A stretch of DNA of 64,000 nucleotides, taken from Paenibacillus nasutitermitis. Lineage in GTDB: Bacteria; Bacillota; Bacilli; Paenibacillales; Paenibacillaceae. The position numbers were made by a program, and so were the translations under genes. The notes under the pieces were generated by a model. That model saw nothing but the letters and a program-made list of their open reading frames with translations, was not told the origin of the DNA and ran no database searches. Shown in pieces: positions 8,733 to 17,372 of the stretch; within the stretch, counting starts at the first letter, position 1, and every line of letters begins with the position of its first letter. Location: positions 1,116,001 to 1,180,000 of the forward strand of contig NZ_BMHP01000002.1 of NCBI RefSeq assembly GCF_014641075.1, read 5' to 3'.

Positions 8733-9105
8733 ACTCCCTCCATAGGAGGGACCCCAGAGGGGGCCGCCCCTCTGGACTCCCGGAAATGCAATAACGCTTA
8801 CGACTGCAGAGAATCGGTTGTGAGTTACCTTTCGTGCTTGGATCGTTTTCGTCCTACGGACACACTACCTTTTCTCTGCTCCCGTGCCACCTGACTTCGT
8901 CCTTCATAACGTTATTGCCCAAAAGACGCGTTTTGCTTTTTGTTCGAGGAGAAAGCTTATTTCACGATGAGCAATCTTACTTGAATATGAAAGTTTACTT
9001 GATAAGTAAGTTCCTCTTCCTTTCACGAAGGAACACTCGTCAGATCGGGTGCGCAAAAGTGGGGAACTTTCCGATTTAGGGGCGAACTTAGGCCAATATA
9101 TCAAA
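8733..9105. repeat. Structured intergenic element with nested inverted repeats
   Basis: A gene-free stretch after the secreted coiled-coil gene. It starts with a GC-rich palindrome (CCAGAGGGG / CCCCTCTGG, about 8752-8775). Then come nested inverted repeats: GCAATAACG at 8787 with CGTTATTGC at 8909, and inside them GCAGAGAA with TTCTCTGC. Further short palindromes (CTTACTT / AAGTAAG) lie around 8975-9013. Layout and base composition suggest a multi-copy intergenic repeat of the kind found in Paenibacillus genomes. There is no second copy in this window, so repetition is an inference. Confidence 0.45.
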
Positions 9106-9116
9106 AAAGCAGCCTG

Positions 9117-10391
9117 TCATGACGAACCATTCCAATCCCGGATGATCCGTTCCATGTCCAATTCTTGAGCAGGCTGCTGCGCCGCCGCATTCCAGAGGCT
9201 GTTCCACTTCTCCCAGCGCCCGGACCAGGCTGGATCAGGCATAAAGGCTTTGTTCTTGAATAAACCTAGGACCCAATACGGCGGTTTGCTCTCTAAATTA
9301 TCCGACTCGAATTCCACTCCATAAACAGATTTTCTGACAGGCAGCATGCCGAATTTCTCATAACGGTCCAGATTAGAGCCTTTAATAACCATTTCGTTCA
9401 TCCATAAGCGCGCCTGCTCCGGCCACAGAGACTGCGCCGACAGGGCAAAGCTCCTGCCCCCTGTCCAGGACAAGGGGCTGTGTCGTGCTACACTGAAGTC
9501 CCCTTTGCCGGAAAGGATCATAGTCCGGTATTCCGACCAGGGCATAACCGCTGACAACAGCTTGCCCGATTGGAATTTAGCTGCTGCTGAGTCCCCCTTC
9601 ACTCGCCCTTCTTCTGTGAGCGTTTTGCTGAACATGTCCAGGAAGAGGAGCTGGTCTTTCATTTCATTGTTCAAAGGCTGCAGGTTAGCCGCTGTCTGCG
9701 CATTGGGCTTGAATAGCCCCAGCCAGGCCACTACCTGCCTGGGGTCGGACAGCTCCAGATTCACGGGGCCAACCGCAGGCGAAGCAGCCTGAAGGGTTGC
9801 GAATCCTTTCACAAACGATGTCCATCGCTCCGGCGGCTCGCTGAGACCCGCCTGCTTCAACAGCTCATTCTGCCAAATGACGAGCATGGGGTCGCAGTCC
9901 AGAGGAACACCCCACATGGAACCATTCCATTTCAGTAAATCTGTTAACGCTTCCAATTGATCCGCCAGCGAATCCCCGGTAAAAATATCATCGGCGGGAA
10001 GCAAATAGCCCTGCACCGCAAACTCCCGGACACGATTGCTGTCCAGCAGCAATATATCAAAAGGCTCACCGCTGTGAGCCGTATCCTTCCACTTGGCATA
10101 AGCATCCGGCTCGGGGAAATTCGTCCATGCGACTTTGATTTGCGGAAACCGGGCTTCAAATTGTTCGTTGCCGGTCTGCCAATAATCGAACTCCTCTTCA
10201 TTCATGGAGACGGCTATGCGGATAGTCGCCACATCCTCGCTCCCATTATCAATCGTTAAAGGCTGCTGCTCGGACGGCAATCCGCCGGAAACCGTTTTGG
10301 ACGTTCCTGTCTTGCCAAGCATCGGAACGAGCAGCGCTGCGCATATTGTGCATATGCCCAGCAACAACACAACCTGTTTCCTGCGAGACAC
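9117..10391 (-). CDS. Extracellular solute-binding protein, family 1 (orphan)
   Basis: About 424 residues. The N-terminus has a basic start (MSRRKQ), one hydrophobic helix (about 7-26) and no convincing lipobox, so it may be membrane-anchored rather than lipidated. The rest matches bacterial family 1 sugar-type binding proteins: IRIAVSMNEEEFDYW, FEARFPQIKVAW, PFDILLLDSNRVREF, WGVPLDCDPMLVIWQNELL and SAVMPWSEYRTMIL. Such proteins deliver sugars to ABC permeases, but no permease or ATPase gene is nearby. Start: GTG at 10391 with GAGGG 8 nt upstream; TTG at 10406 is an alternative. A GCAGCCTG / CAGGCTGC pair followed by T6 just after the stop could be a weak terminator. Confidence 0.82.
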   Translation of the reverse strand: MSRRKQVVLLLGICTICAALLVPMLGKTGTSKTVSGGLPSEQQPLTIDNGSEDVATIRIAVSMNEEEFDYWQTGNEQFEARFPQIKVAWTNFPEPDAYAKWKDTAHSGEPFDILLLDSNRVREFAVQGYLLPADDIFTGDSLADQLEALTDLLKWNGSMWGVPLDCDPMLVIWQNELLKQAGLSEPPERWTSFVKGFATLQAASPAVGPVNLELSDPRQVVAWLGLFKPNAQTAANLQPLNNEMKDQLLFLDMFSKTLTEEGRVKGDSAAAKFQSGKLLSAVMPWSEYRTMILSGKGDFSVARHSPLSWTGGRSFALSAQSLWPEQARLWMNEMVIKGSNLDRYEKFGMLPVRKSVYGVEFESDNLESKPPYWVLGLFKNKAFMPDPAWSGRWEKWNSLWNAAAQQPAQELDMERIIRDWNGSS

Positions 10392-10523
10392 TTCTCCCAC
10401 CCTCAATCAGCTTTGACTTCAACTCGAACCAAACCTTATACTACCTATAGTTTAGCAAGAAAGCGCTTCGTTGTCGCCTGTTGATTATATGCCATTCGCT
10501 TAGTATGGAGGAGACTGCCACTG

Positions 10524-11015
10524 ATGAAAATTGTCCACAGCGTTGAACTTCACCTGCCGGAAGGCAAGCTGCCCGGTTTTTATGCGCAAATCGTAAAAGG
10601 CATAGCCAACATCGTCACCCTGCTGGACAGGGACAAAACCGTTCTGTTTGTATCCAGTGAAGCCGAAGCTGAAGCCATTGAAGCATTTGTCCGTCATTAC
10701 CGCGTAGAAACGGACCGTGGGTTATGGGCTGGGCTTGATCAGCAGTGGCTTCTTGATGAGCGGAAATTCGGAGATTATGGCATTCAGAGCCGCTCCGGCA
10801 GCCGATATCTGGATCTGGGTCTATCCGCTATTATGGAAATAGCTGCCGCTGGTGAGAGCTCGGAGCTCGGACAAGCGCTAGAGCAATGCGAGGAACACAG
10901 CGTGGCCCGGCAAAATAAAGACGGCCGACAGCTGCTGGCTGTCGACCGTGAACAAACTGAGTTGATTGCAGGTATTGCCAGAGCATACCGCTGCCAGGCA
11001 GAGCTCCTGCTGTAA
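10524..11015 (+). CDS. Conserved-looking hypothetical protein
   Basis: A 163-residue, soluble, acidic protein that I do not recognise. It starts MKIVHSVELHLPEGKLPGFY, has alternating beta/alpha character in the first 60 residues (KTVLFVSSEAEAEAIEAFV) and a mostly helical C-terminal half. No signal peptide, membrane segment or metal motif is seen. GGAGGAG lies 11 nt before the ATG. It is transcribed alone between the oppositely directed solute-binding gene and the convergent ylaK, with no clear terminator. Codon use resembles its neighbours, so it is likely a real gene. Confidence 0.6.
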   Translation: MKIVHSVELHLPEGKLPGFYAQIVKGIANIVTLLDRDKTVLFVSSEAEAEAIEAFVRHYRVETDRGLWAGLDQQWLLDERKFGDYGIQSRSGSRYLDLGLSAIMEIAAAGESSELGQALEQCEEHSVARQNKDGRQLLAVDREQTELIAGIARAYRCQAELLL

Positions 11016-11064
11016 ATTATGGTTCCACTGTTCTTTTGGAGCACCCTGCTGCCCTGCAGAGGCT

Positions 11065-12396
11065 TTACAGGAGATCGGCAGCCAGTTGGGCCAGCTTGGA
11101 GCGTTCGCCTTTCTCCAGGGTCATATGGCCGCTTATATTCTCCTGCTTGAATCGTTCCACAATATGAGTCAGTCCATTGCTTATTGAATCCAGATAGGGA
11201 TGGTCAATCTGCTCGGGATCTCCCATCAGGACAATCTTGCTGCCTTCCCCCACACGGGAAACGATCGTTTTGACCTCATGTCTCGTCAGATTCTGGGCTT
11301 CATCGATGATGATGAATTGACCGGGAATCGAACGGCCGCGGATATAGGTCAATGCTTCCACCTGAATACTTCCGAGCCCCATTAATATTTTGTCGATATC
11401 GCCGGACTTCTTCGTGTCGAACAGAAACTCAAGATTATCGTAGATGGGCTGCATCCACGGACGCAGCTTCTCTTCCTTCTCACCCGGCAAATATCCAATA
11501 TCCTTGCCCATAGGCACGACGGGCCTTGCAATCAGCAGCTTCTTGTATTTATGTTCGTCCTCCACCTTCATGAGCCCGGCCGCCAAAGCCAGCAGGGTTT
11601 TGCCGGTCCCGGCCTTCCCGGTCAGCGTCACCAGCGGAATATCATCGCACAGCAGAAGTTCAAGCGCCATCCGCTGCTGGGCGTTGCGCGCCGTAATCCC
11701 CCAAACCGGATCGTTGCTCAGATAAAGCGGCTCAAGGCGTACCCCATCCTGCGTGACCTTTAGCAGCGCGGATTTGGAAGTGCCCATCTCATCGCGGAGA
11801 ATGACAAATTCATTGGGGTGAAGCCTGGTGCCAAGCTGCAGGTTCTTAATGGTCAAAAAACGATAGGTGTAGAACTCGTCAATAACGCTGGGATGGACAA
11901 AAAGTGTAAGATAACCCGCATATTCCTCCGAAGGCGACACTACACGATCGGACAGATAGTCCTGCGCGGCGAGCCCCAGCACATCCGCTTTGATCCGGAC
12001 CAGCACATCCTTGCTGACGATCACAACCGCTCTCTTCTTCTCTTTGTTTTCCTCTTCCAGATGATAATTCAGAGCCACCGCCAGGATGCGGTTGTCGTTG
12101 GACATTTCCCCGAACATTTCCTGCACGCGGAGGAAGCTGCGGTGATTCAGCTCCACCTTCAGAAGCCCTCCGTTATCAAGCCTTATCCCCTCATGCAGCC
12201 GGCCCTTTTCACGCATTTGGTCAAGGATTCTGGAAACGGAACGGGCATTTCGCCCCAATTCGTCCGCCAGTCTTTTTTTCGAATCTATTTCTTCCAACAC
12301 CACCGCGGGGATAATCACTTCATTGTCATCAAATGCGAAAAATGCTTGTGGGTCATGCAGCAGCACATTCGTATCTAACACGAATATTTTTTTCAT
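11065..12396 (-). CDS. ylaK: PIN-PhoH family ATPase (PhoH2/YlaK type)
   Basis: A 443-residue two-domain protein. The N-terminal PIN RNase domain (about 1-140) shows the acidic residues in FVLDTNVLLHD, LEEID and DNRILAVAL. The C-terminal PhoH ATPase domain (about 240-443) has Walker A TGKAGTGKTLLAL, RPVVPMGKDIGYLPG, YIRGRSIPGQF and Walker B FIIIDEAQN. PhoH2 proteins elsewhere act as RNA helicase/RNases; the role of YlaK is unknown. A good AGGAGGG site precedes the ATG. It is divergent from ylaJ, the same pairing as in Bacillus. A second PhoH gene lies at 43248-44219, without a PIN domain. Confidence 0.93.
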   Translation of the reverse strand: MKKIFVLDTNVLLHDPQAFFAFDDNEVIIPAVVLEEIDSKKRLADELGRNARSVSRILDQMREKGRLHEGIRLDNGGLLKVELNHRSFLRVQEMFGEMSNDNRILAVALNYHLEEENKEKKRAVVIVSKDVLVRIKADVLGLAAQDYLSDRVVSPSEEYAGYLTLFVHPSVIDEFYTYRFLTIKNLQLGTRLHPNEFVILRDEMGTSKSALLKVTQDGVRLEPLYLSNDPVWGITARNAQQRMALELLLCDDIPLVTLTGKAGTGKTLLALAAGLMKVEDEHKYKKLLIARPVVPMGKDIGYLPGEKEEKLRPWMQPIYDNLEFLFDTKKSGDIDKILMGLGSIQVEALTYIRGRSIPGQFIIIDEAQNLTRHEVKTIVSRVGEGSKIVLMGDPEQIDHPYLDSISNGLTHIVERFKQENISGHMTLEKGERSKLAQLAADLL

Positions 12397-12511
12397 CGTG
12401 AGCCCTCCTGGCGTTGAAATTCCGTACCCAAGGCATACATAGCGACACCTGATTTGGGCAAACTATGCTCGAACAGATGAAAGCGTGACTAAGAAAGGTC
12501 AGGTGGCGATA

Positions 12512-13069
12512 ATGAGTAAGTGGCTGGCATCGGCTGTGATCCTTTGCTTGCTTGCAACAGGCTGTGGCACCGTCGCTCGCAATGAGACATCACCCTCTCC
12601 ACAGAATAATAAAGGTGTCCGTGTGCAGCAGACCACGCCCCGCAAGGAACCCATCAACAGTCCAAAGGAAGTCGCTGCCCATCTGGAATCCTTGGCTAAT
12701 CGTGTTCCAGGCGTTGATGGTGCCCACTGCGTCGTGTTTCAAAATACGGCCGTAGTCGGAATCGATGTTGCCGGGGATCTTGACCGCTCCCGCGTCGGGA
12801 CGATCAAATATGCGGTGGCCGAAGCGTTCCGGAAAGATCCGTACGGTATCGATGCCGTTGTAACCGCAGATATGGATATCTCCAGCCGTTTGAAACAAAT
12901 GGGTGCGGACATTAAACAAGGGCGGCCTCTGCAGGGATTTGCCGAGGAGATGTCCGATATTATCGGTCGTATCGTGCCACAGCTGCCGCGTGATATCCAG
13001 CAGCCGAACGAGGAACCCCAACGTACAAATCAAGCTTCGCAGAACCGTCAGCCGCATCGGTCCAAATAA
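12512..13069 (+). CDS. ylaJ: YhcN/YlaJ family sporulation lipoprotein
   Basis: A 185-residue lipoprotein. The signal peptide (MSKWLASAVILCLL) ends in the lipobox LATGC, so Cys19 should be lipidated. A Pro/Gln/Asn linker is followed by the YhcN/YlaJ domain (about 50-150: HLESLANRVPGVDGAHCVVF, AVVGIDVAGDLD, YGIDAVVTADMDI). A polar tail ends the protein. Family members are made during sporulation, placed in the spore envelope and linked to germination. Start ATG at 12512 has AGGTGG 5 nt upstream; the in-frame GTG at 12485 would put a polar extension before the signal peptide and is rejected. Ends at the bidirectional terminator 13075-13110. Confidence 0.88.
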   Translation: MSKWLASAVILCLLATGCGTVARNETSPSPQNNKGVRVQQTTPRKEPINSPKEVAAHLESLANRVPGVDGAHCVVFQNTAVVGIDVAGDLDRSRVGTIKYAVAEAFRKDPYGIDAVVTADMDISSRLKQMGADIKQGRPLQGFAEEMSDIIGRIVPQLPRDIQQPNEEPQRTNQASQNRQPHRSK

Positions 13070-13074
13070 AGACA

Positions 13075-13110
13075 CAAAAAGCCTAGTACATGTTGCGCTA
13101 GGCTTTTTTC
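13075..13110. terminator. Bidirectional terminator
   Basis: Stem AAAAAGCCTAG / CTAGGCTTTTTT with an 11-nt loop between two converging genes. It overlaps the last codons and TAG stop of the minus-strand flavin-barrel gene. Confidence 0.88.
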
Positions 13111-13550
13111 ATGGCGTTAAACACCTGTATATCCAATTTGTCCGCAGCTCGCTTATCATAGGTTTTCTCATACTCCGGCATAACGGACAAGCGTGACCCG
13201 TAGAACATCGCATCACGGATGTGCATAATTTCAATATCGAAGCAGACCAGCTTGAACGGGACTTCATCCAGCGCTTCAGCTACCAGGCGGGCAGTGCCGT
13301 AAACCGTTTGAACGCTGCCGGATATGAAGACCGTAACGCTCACCTCTGCCTTGGCCCGCATATTCGCAGCCAGTCTGGATCTGCCGTCTATGGCAAACCG
13401 CAATGTGGAGTAATCGGCTGCATAAATCCATGAAACCGCGCTGGATGTCGGCGAACCGGTATCCGCGTCAATGGTATGCAGCAATACGAAGGGTTCCTTT
13501 TGCAGATGATTGTACATGGATTCAGAGAGTGCCGTAACGGTTTCGGTCAT
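13098..13550 (-). CDS. Pyridoxamine 5'-phosphate oxidase-like FMN-binding protein
   Basis: A 150-residue split-barrel protein of the PNPOx-like superfamily. Visible blocks are EPFVLLHTIDADTGSPTSSA, the typical first strands; RFAIDGRSRLAANMRAKAEV, the FMN phosphate-binding region; and a C-terminal helix. Members bind FMN, F420 or heme and reduce varied substrates; the true pyridoxine enzyme is longer, so a vitamin B6 role is unlikely. Bacillus ylaL sits at the same place in the yla cluster and may be the ortholog. Start: the second of two nearby ATGs, 8 nt after AAGGAGG. Confidence 0.78.
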   Translation of the reverse strand: MTETVTALSESMYNHLQKEPFVLLHTIDADTGSPTSSAVSWIYAADYSTLRFAIDGRSRLAANMRAKAEVSVTVFISGSVQTVYGTARLVAEALDEVPFKLVCFDIEIMHIRDAMFYGSRLSVMPEYEKTYDKRAADKLDIQVFNAMKKA

Positions 13551-13598
13551 CCGCATAACCTCCTTCGGGGTGATGATGATGATATTGCGTATATGTCC

Positions 13599-13607
13599 AT
13601 TATAACA
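13599..13607 (-). promoter_or_regulatory. Extended -10 promoter of the flavin-barrel gene
   Basis: TGTTATAAT on the minus strand (TG at -15, perfect TATAAT), about 49 nt before the start at 13550. No good -35 box, as is common for extended -10 promoters. Confidence 0.5.
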
Positions 13608-13632
13608 TAGCGATGAATGCTCATACCACCCG

Positions 13633-14682
13633 TCATTCCGCCAGTTTTGCCTCCAATGCCGCTTTGGCTTCAGCCAGCTTCGCATCGTTCAAATGAACAT
13701 ATGGACTCCTCCACTCACCCTCAAGCGGGATAAACTCAATATCGCTGCGGCCGATTCCAAAATACGTCGTCATCATGTTCTCTACTTCGTTCGAAGGAAC
13801 ATCCATACGCATATTGTTGCCTACCGCTTTGATTACCCCTCCGATCCGGGTTACACCGGAGAAAGACTTCATTTTATCCGCGATCTCACCCAAGACCAGG
13901 CTTTGCCTTTGGTTGCGCTCAAAATCGCTGGACATATTTTTGCCGTTATTGGATTTGCGGTATCGCACGAAATCCAGGGCTTTCTTGCCGTCCAGCACCT
14001 GCACGCCCTTAGACAAGTTTATGTTCGTGCCGTCCGCTTTATCCACATAACGCATATCGATATCCACGTCGACCTCAACTCCACCCAGCGCATCCACCAC
14101 ATCGGCAAATCCTTTGAAGTTGATCGTCGCCGTGTAGTCGATCGGAATGCCTAGAAACTCGCCGAACATCTTGCGCATTCCCTGCTTCGCTTTTTTCTCC
14201 GCTTCTTTTTGGGCAAGGCCTTCCTTCTTGGCACTGGACAGAAATGCCGCATAATAGCCGTTCGCCTTCCGGATCTTATAGCCGTCAACATTAATCTGCG
14301 AGTCCCGGGGAATGGAAACCACGGTCGCCGATTTGCTGGTGGGATTGAAGGAAGCAATCATCATTACATCCGTGTTGAGGCTTCCCGTCGCTTCTCTTGT
14401 ATCAAAACCAAGCAGCATGAAGGTGACCGGCTTCACTTTGACCGATTCCTCAGCAGGGACCTCAATTCCGGGCTCTGCATCCGTTGTGATGCTGCCGAGC
14501 GTATCTTTATAAAGCCAATACAGATATCCGGCGACCGCTACCAACGCGAGCAAAATGACGATCATAATACGACGCATTATACGGCCGCGCTTCTTGGTTT
14601 TTTTTGTGCTGCCAGATTTGGGCTCGTCCGCTTTCCTTGAGCCTCGCGAAGACGATCTCGGCGGCAAAGAGGATTTGCTCAT
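13633..14682 (-). CDS. LytR-CpsA-Psr (LCP) family cell-wall polymer transferase
   Basis: A 349-residue type II membrane protein. It has a long basic, Ser-rich cytoplasmic tail (about 1-38), one helix (about 40-58) and an extracellular LCP domain. The domain motifs are FMLLGFDTREATGSLNTDVM, VVSIPRDSQI, LGGVEVDV, ALDFVRYRK and FERNQRQ. These Arg/Asp residues bind the polyprenyl-pyrophosphate glycan donor. LCP enzymes move teichoic acids or capsule polymers from lipid carriers to peptidoglycan. Start ATG at 14682 with AAGGTGG 5 nt upstream; TTG at 14697 is possible. It lies in the typA-ylaH-hypothetical-LCP run. Confidence 0.92.
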   Translation of the reverse strand: MSKSSLPPRSSSRGSRKADEPKSGSTKKTKKRGRIMRRIMIVILLALVAVAGYLYWLYKDTLGSITTDAEPGIEVPAEESVKVKPVTFMLLGFDTREATGSLNTDVMMIASFNPTSKSATVVSIPRDSQINVDGYKIRKANGYYAAFLSSAKKEGLAQKEAEKKAKQGMRKMFGEFLGIPIDYTATINFKGFADVVDALGGVEVDVDIDMRYVDKADGTNINLSKGVQVLDGKKALDFVRYRKSNNGKNMSSDFERNQRQSLVLGEIADKMKSFSGVTRIGGVIKAVGNNMRMDVPSNEVENMMTTYFGIGRSDIEFIPLEGEWRSPYVHLNDAKLAEAKAALEAKLAE

Positions 14683-14697
14683 CGTTTCCACCTTCAA

Positions 14698-14970
14698 TCA
14701 ATTATATTTCGGGTTCTCGTTGATGTCATTCAGCAGCTGTTCACCCGCTTCACGAGGGATCATTTGAATTTTACTGCTTCCTTCTTTCCGGTAACGAACA
14801 TGAATCATGGAATCATCCGTCTTCTCGATAACGATATCCGTAACATGGTGGTCTTCCGTCAAAATCTGCAAAAAAAAGTCTCGGGTATCGGCTGCTGCGC
14901 CATCATCTGGTCTTCCTTCCGCAACAAGCTGAATTTGCAGCCAATTAAACAAAGCATCTTCAAATCGCAT
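14698..14970 (-). CDS. Small hypothetical protein between ylaH and the LCP gene
   Basis: A 90-residue soluble acidic protein (MRFEDALFNWLQIQLVAE, then DFFLQILTEDHHVTDIVIE and MIHVRYRKEG). The helix-then-strands pattern suggests a compact alpha/beta fold. I do not recognise the family. Start ATG at 14970 is ~10 nt after GGGAGG; the frame stays open to 15045 but would overlap ylaH. It ends 15 nt before the LCP start, and spacing on both sides is tight, so it is probably co-transcribed with both. Confidence 0.65.
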   Translation of the reverse strand: MRFEDALFNWLQIQLVAEGRPDDGAAADTRDFFLQILTEDHHVTDIVIEKTDDSMIHVRYRKEGSSKIQMIPREAGEQLLNDINENPKYN

Positions 14971-15019
14971 GCGTAGCTGAACCTCCCATTCCTTCAGGGG
15001 AATCGGTATCGCGTTGCCT

Positions 15020-15334
15020 TTATGGAGTCTGCTTATTGCCAGCATCCGCCGGGGGATCCGCTTGTGTGCCTTTCCCTTTCAACTTATCGTACAGCTGCCG
15101 TCCGCGCAGCATTAGCATCATGATTACCGCAACCGACATACATTGAATAATCGGCAGCTTGTCAATCTGGAATATCGTCAGTACAAATGCCCCGATAGCC
15201 ATTACCAGGTGGACGAGAATTTCTTTGACGATCGGCAGACGCTGAACGCGAAACACCGAATTAAAGATATAGATGACCAGACACAAAATGATAAGGTACG
15301 TTATGACCGGATGGCTGTGAAACCAGTTCTGCAT
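15020..15334 (-). CDS. ylaH: YlaH-like membrane protein
   Basis: A 104-residue protein with three predicted membrane helices (about residues 8-27, 37-57 and 60-76) and a basic cytoplasmic tail ending GKGTQADPPADAGNKQTP. It begins MQNWFHSHPVITYL. Length, topology and position just downstream of typA (YlaG) match YlaH of Bacillus; function unknown. Start ATG at 15334 is 8 nt after AGAAGGAGG. Confidence 0.85.
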   Translation of the reverse strand: MQNWFHSHPVITYLIILCLVIYIFNSVFRVQRLPIVKEILVHLVMAIGAFVLTIFQIDKLPIIQCMSVAVIMMLMLRGRQLYDKLKGKGTQADPPADAGNKQTP

Positions 15335-15460
15335 CTTTTTCGCCTCCTCCTTCTTCATCATCATCCTATAGTTGCGAACTAAAAACGGCAGGGTATTCGA
15401 ACCAATAACCGGTCCGTCCACCCTGCCTGTTAAGAGCTCATGAGCAGAACATCCACGGAC

Positions 15461-17302
15461 CTAGACGCCCGATTGTGCTGTTTTGCGCTGCTTATCAGCA
15501 CGTTCGCGTTCGCTCTTGTTTAATAATTTTTTGCGCAGACGAATGGATTTCGGCGTTATTTCGCAATATTCATCGTCATTCAAATATTCCAGTGCCTGCT
15601 CCAGCGAGAACAATACCGGTGTTTTCAAGCGGACCGTATCATCCTTGGAGGCGGTACGGATATTGTTGAGCTGCTTTTCTTTACAGATGTTGACGATAAT
15701 ATCGCTGTCGCGATTATGCTCGCCAACGATCATGCCTTCATAGATTTCAACCCCCGGCTCAAGGAACAGCAAACCGCGGTCTTCAACCCCAAACATACCA
15801 TAGAAGGTGGAAACGCCATTCTCACTGGCAACGAGAACCCCCTGGTGACGTCCGCCTACGTTTGTGCCGACAAAGTCCCCATATTTATCAAACGCATGGT
15901 TCAAAATCCCATACCCGCGCGTTAATGTCAGGAAGTTCGTACGGTAACCGATCAGACCGCGCGCCGGAATAATAAATTCCAGACGAACCTGCCCGGTTCC
16001 GTTATTAATCATGTTGACCATCTCCGCTTTGCGCGTTCCAAGGCTTTCCATGACCGATCCCGTGCTTTCTTCCGGTACGTCAATCAACAGGCGCTCGTAT
16101 GGCTCCATCTTCTTGCCATCGATTTCCTTCACGATAACTTCAGGCTTGGATACCTGCATTTCAAAACCTTCACGGCGCATGGTTTCAATCAGGATGCTCA
16201 AGTGAAGCTCTCCGCGGCCCGATACGATAAACGCATCCGGGCTATCCGTCTCATCGACGCGCAGCGCAACGTCGGTCTCCAGCTCCTTGAACAAACGCTC
16301 GCGCAATTTACGCGAAGTTACCCATTTGCCTTCACGACCCGCAAACGGGCTGTTGTTGACGAGGAAGGTCATTTGCAGCGTAGGCTCGTCGATCTTCAGA
16401 ACCGGCAATGCTTCAGGATTGGCAGGATCGGCAATGGTTTCACCGATATTAATCTCGCGGATACCGGCAATCGCAACGATATCGCCAGCGCCTGCTTCCT
16501 CCACTTCAATACGCTTCAAGCCCTGGAAGCCGAACAGCTTCTCGATCCGCGCCTGCTTCACAACGCCTTCACGGTTGATTACAGCGACCGATTGGCCCTG
16601 ACGGATCTTTCCGCGGTTGACGCGGCCGACTGCGATACGACCCATGTATTCATTGTAATCCAGAAGCGTGACGAGGAATTGAAGCGACTCGTCAATGCTT
16701 TCTGTAGGTGAAGGAATACGGTCGATAATCGTTTCATACAAGGCCTGCATGTTATCGTCTTGTTTCTCCACATTCAAACTGGAGGTCCCCATCAAGGCCG
16801 ATGCATACACAACCGGAAAGTCAAGCTGCTCGTCATTGGCGCCCAGCTCTATAAACAGGTCCAGTACTTCGTCTACGACATCCGAAGGGCTTGCGTTGGG
16901 ACGGTCGATTTTGTTCAGAACGACAATCGGCGTCAACTGGCTTTCAAGCGCTTTGCGCAGAACGAATTTGGTTTGCGGCATACAGCCCTCAAAGGCATCG
17001 ACCACAAGCAGAACGCCATCAACCATTTTCATAATCCGTTCCACTTCGCCGCCGAAATCAGCATGACCAGGCGTATCCATGATGTTAATCAAATAATCCT
17101 TGTAGTTGATCGCCGTATTCTTGGCGAGGATCGTAATTCCGCGTTCCCGTTCCAAATCATTGGAGTCCATCGCCCGTTCTTGAATAGCTTCATTATCCCG
17201 GAATGTGCCGGACTGTTGAAGCAATTTGTCGACAAGCGTCGTTTTACCATGGTCTACGTGTGCAATAATCGCGATGTTCCGTAAATTTTTTCTGTCTTGC
17301 AT
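15461..17302 (-). CDS. typA: Translational GTPase TypA/BipA
   Basis: A ~613-residue ribosome-binding GTPase of the EF-G family that helps 50S assembly and stress or cold adaptation. GTPase motifs are IAHVDHGKTTLVD (G1), the RGITI switch I segment, DTPGHADF (G3) and NKIDRP (G4). EF-Tu-like domain II, the EF-G V-like domain and the TypA-specific C-terminal domain (GTNVGGRHQGVL, DRGLLFLEPGVEIYEGM) follow. Start ATG at 17302 is ~11 nt after GTGGAG; GTG at 17314 lies on the ribosome site. It heads a typA-ylaH-hypothetical-LCP run. ylaG in Bacillus nomenclature. Confidence 0.96.
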   Translation of the reverse strand: MQDRKNLRNIAIIAHVDHGKTTLVDKLLQQSGTFRDNEAIQERAMDSNDLERERGITILAKNTAINYKDYLINIMDTPGHADFGGEVERIMKMVDGVLLVVDAFEGCMPQTKFVLRKALESQLTPIVVLNKIDRPNASPSDVVDEVLDLFIELGANDEQLDFPVVYASALMGTSSLNVEKQDDNMQALYETIIDRIPSPTESIDESLQFLVTLLDYNEYMGRIAVGRVNRGKIRQGQSVAVINREGVVKQARIEKLFGFQGLKRIEVEEAGAGDIVAIAGIREINIGETIADPANPEALPVLKIDEPTLQMTFLVNNSPFAGREGKWVTSRKLRERLFKELETDVALRVDETDSPDAFIVSGRGELHLSILIETMRREGFEMQVSKPEVIVKEIDGKKMEPYERLLIDVPEESTGSVMESLGTRKAEMVNMINNGTGQVRLEFIIPARGLIGYRTNFLTLTRGYGILNHAFDKYGDFVGTNVGGRHQGVLVASENGVSTFYGMFGVEDRGLLFLEPGVEIYEGMIVGEHNRDSDIIVNICKEKQLNNIRTASKDDTVRLKTPVLFSLEQALEYLNDDEYCEITPKSIRLRKKLLNKSERERADKQRKTAQSGV

Positions 17303-17372
17303 GTTCAGTACCACTCCACTTTGTTTAGATTAATTTCTTTCTTTAGTCTTGCCGTTCACCGTCATCGCGCAC

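Noticed and set aside
8904..9104. 66-codon minus-strand open frame in the intergenic element
   Set aside because: It coincides with the inverted-repeat element and has no ribosome site; most likely a spurious peptide of a non-coding repeat.
13551..13685. Longer N-terminus for the flavin-barrel protein
   Set aside because: It would run through the extended -10 promoter into the LCP gene; the ATG at 13550 has an ideal AAGGAGG site.
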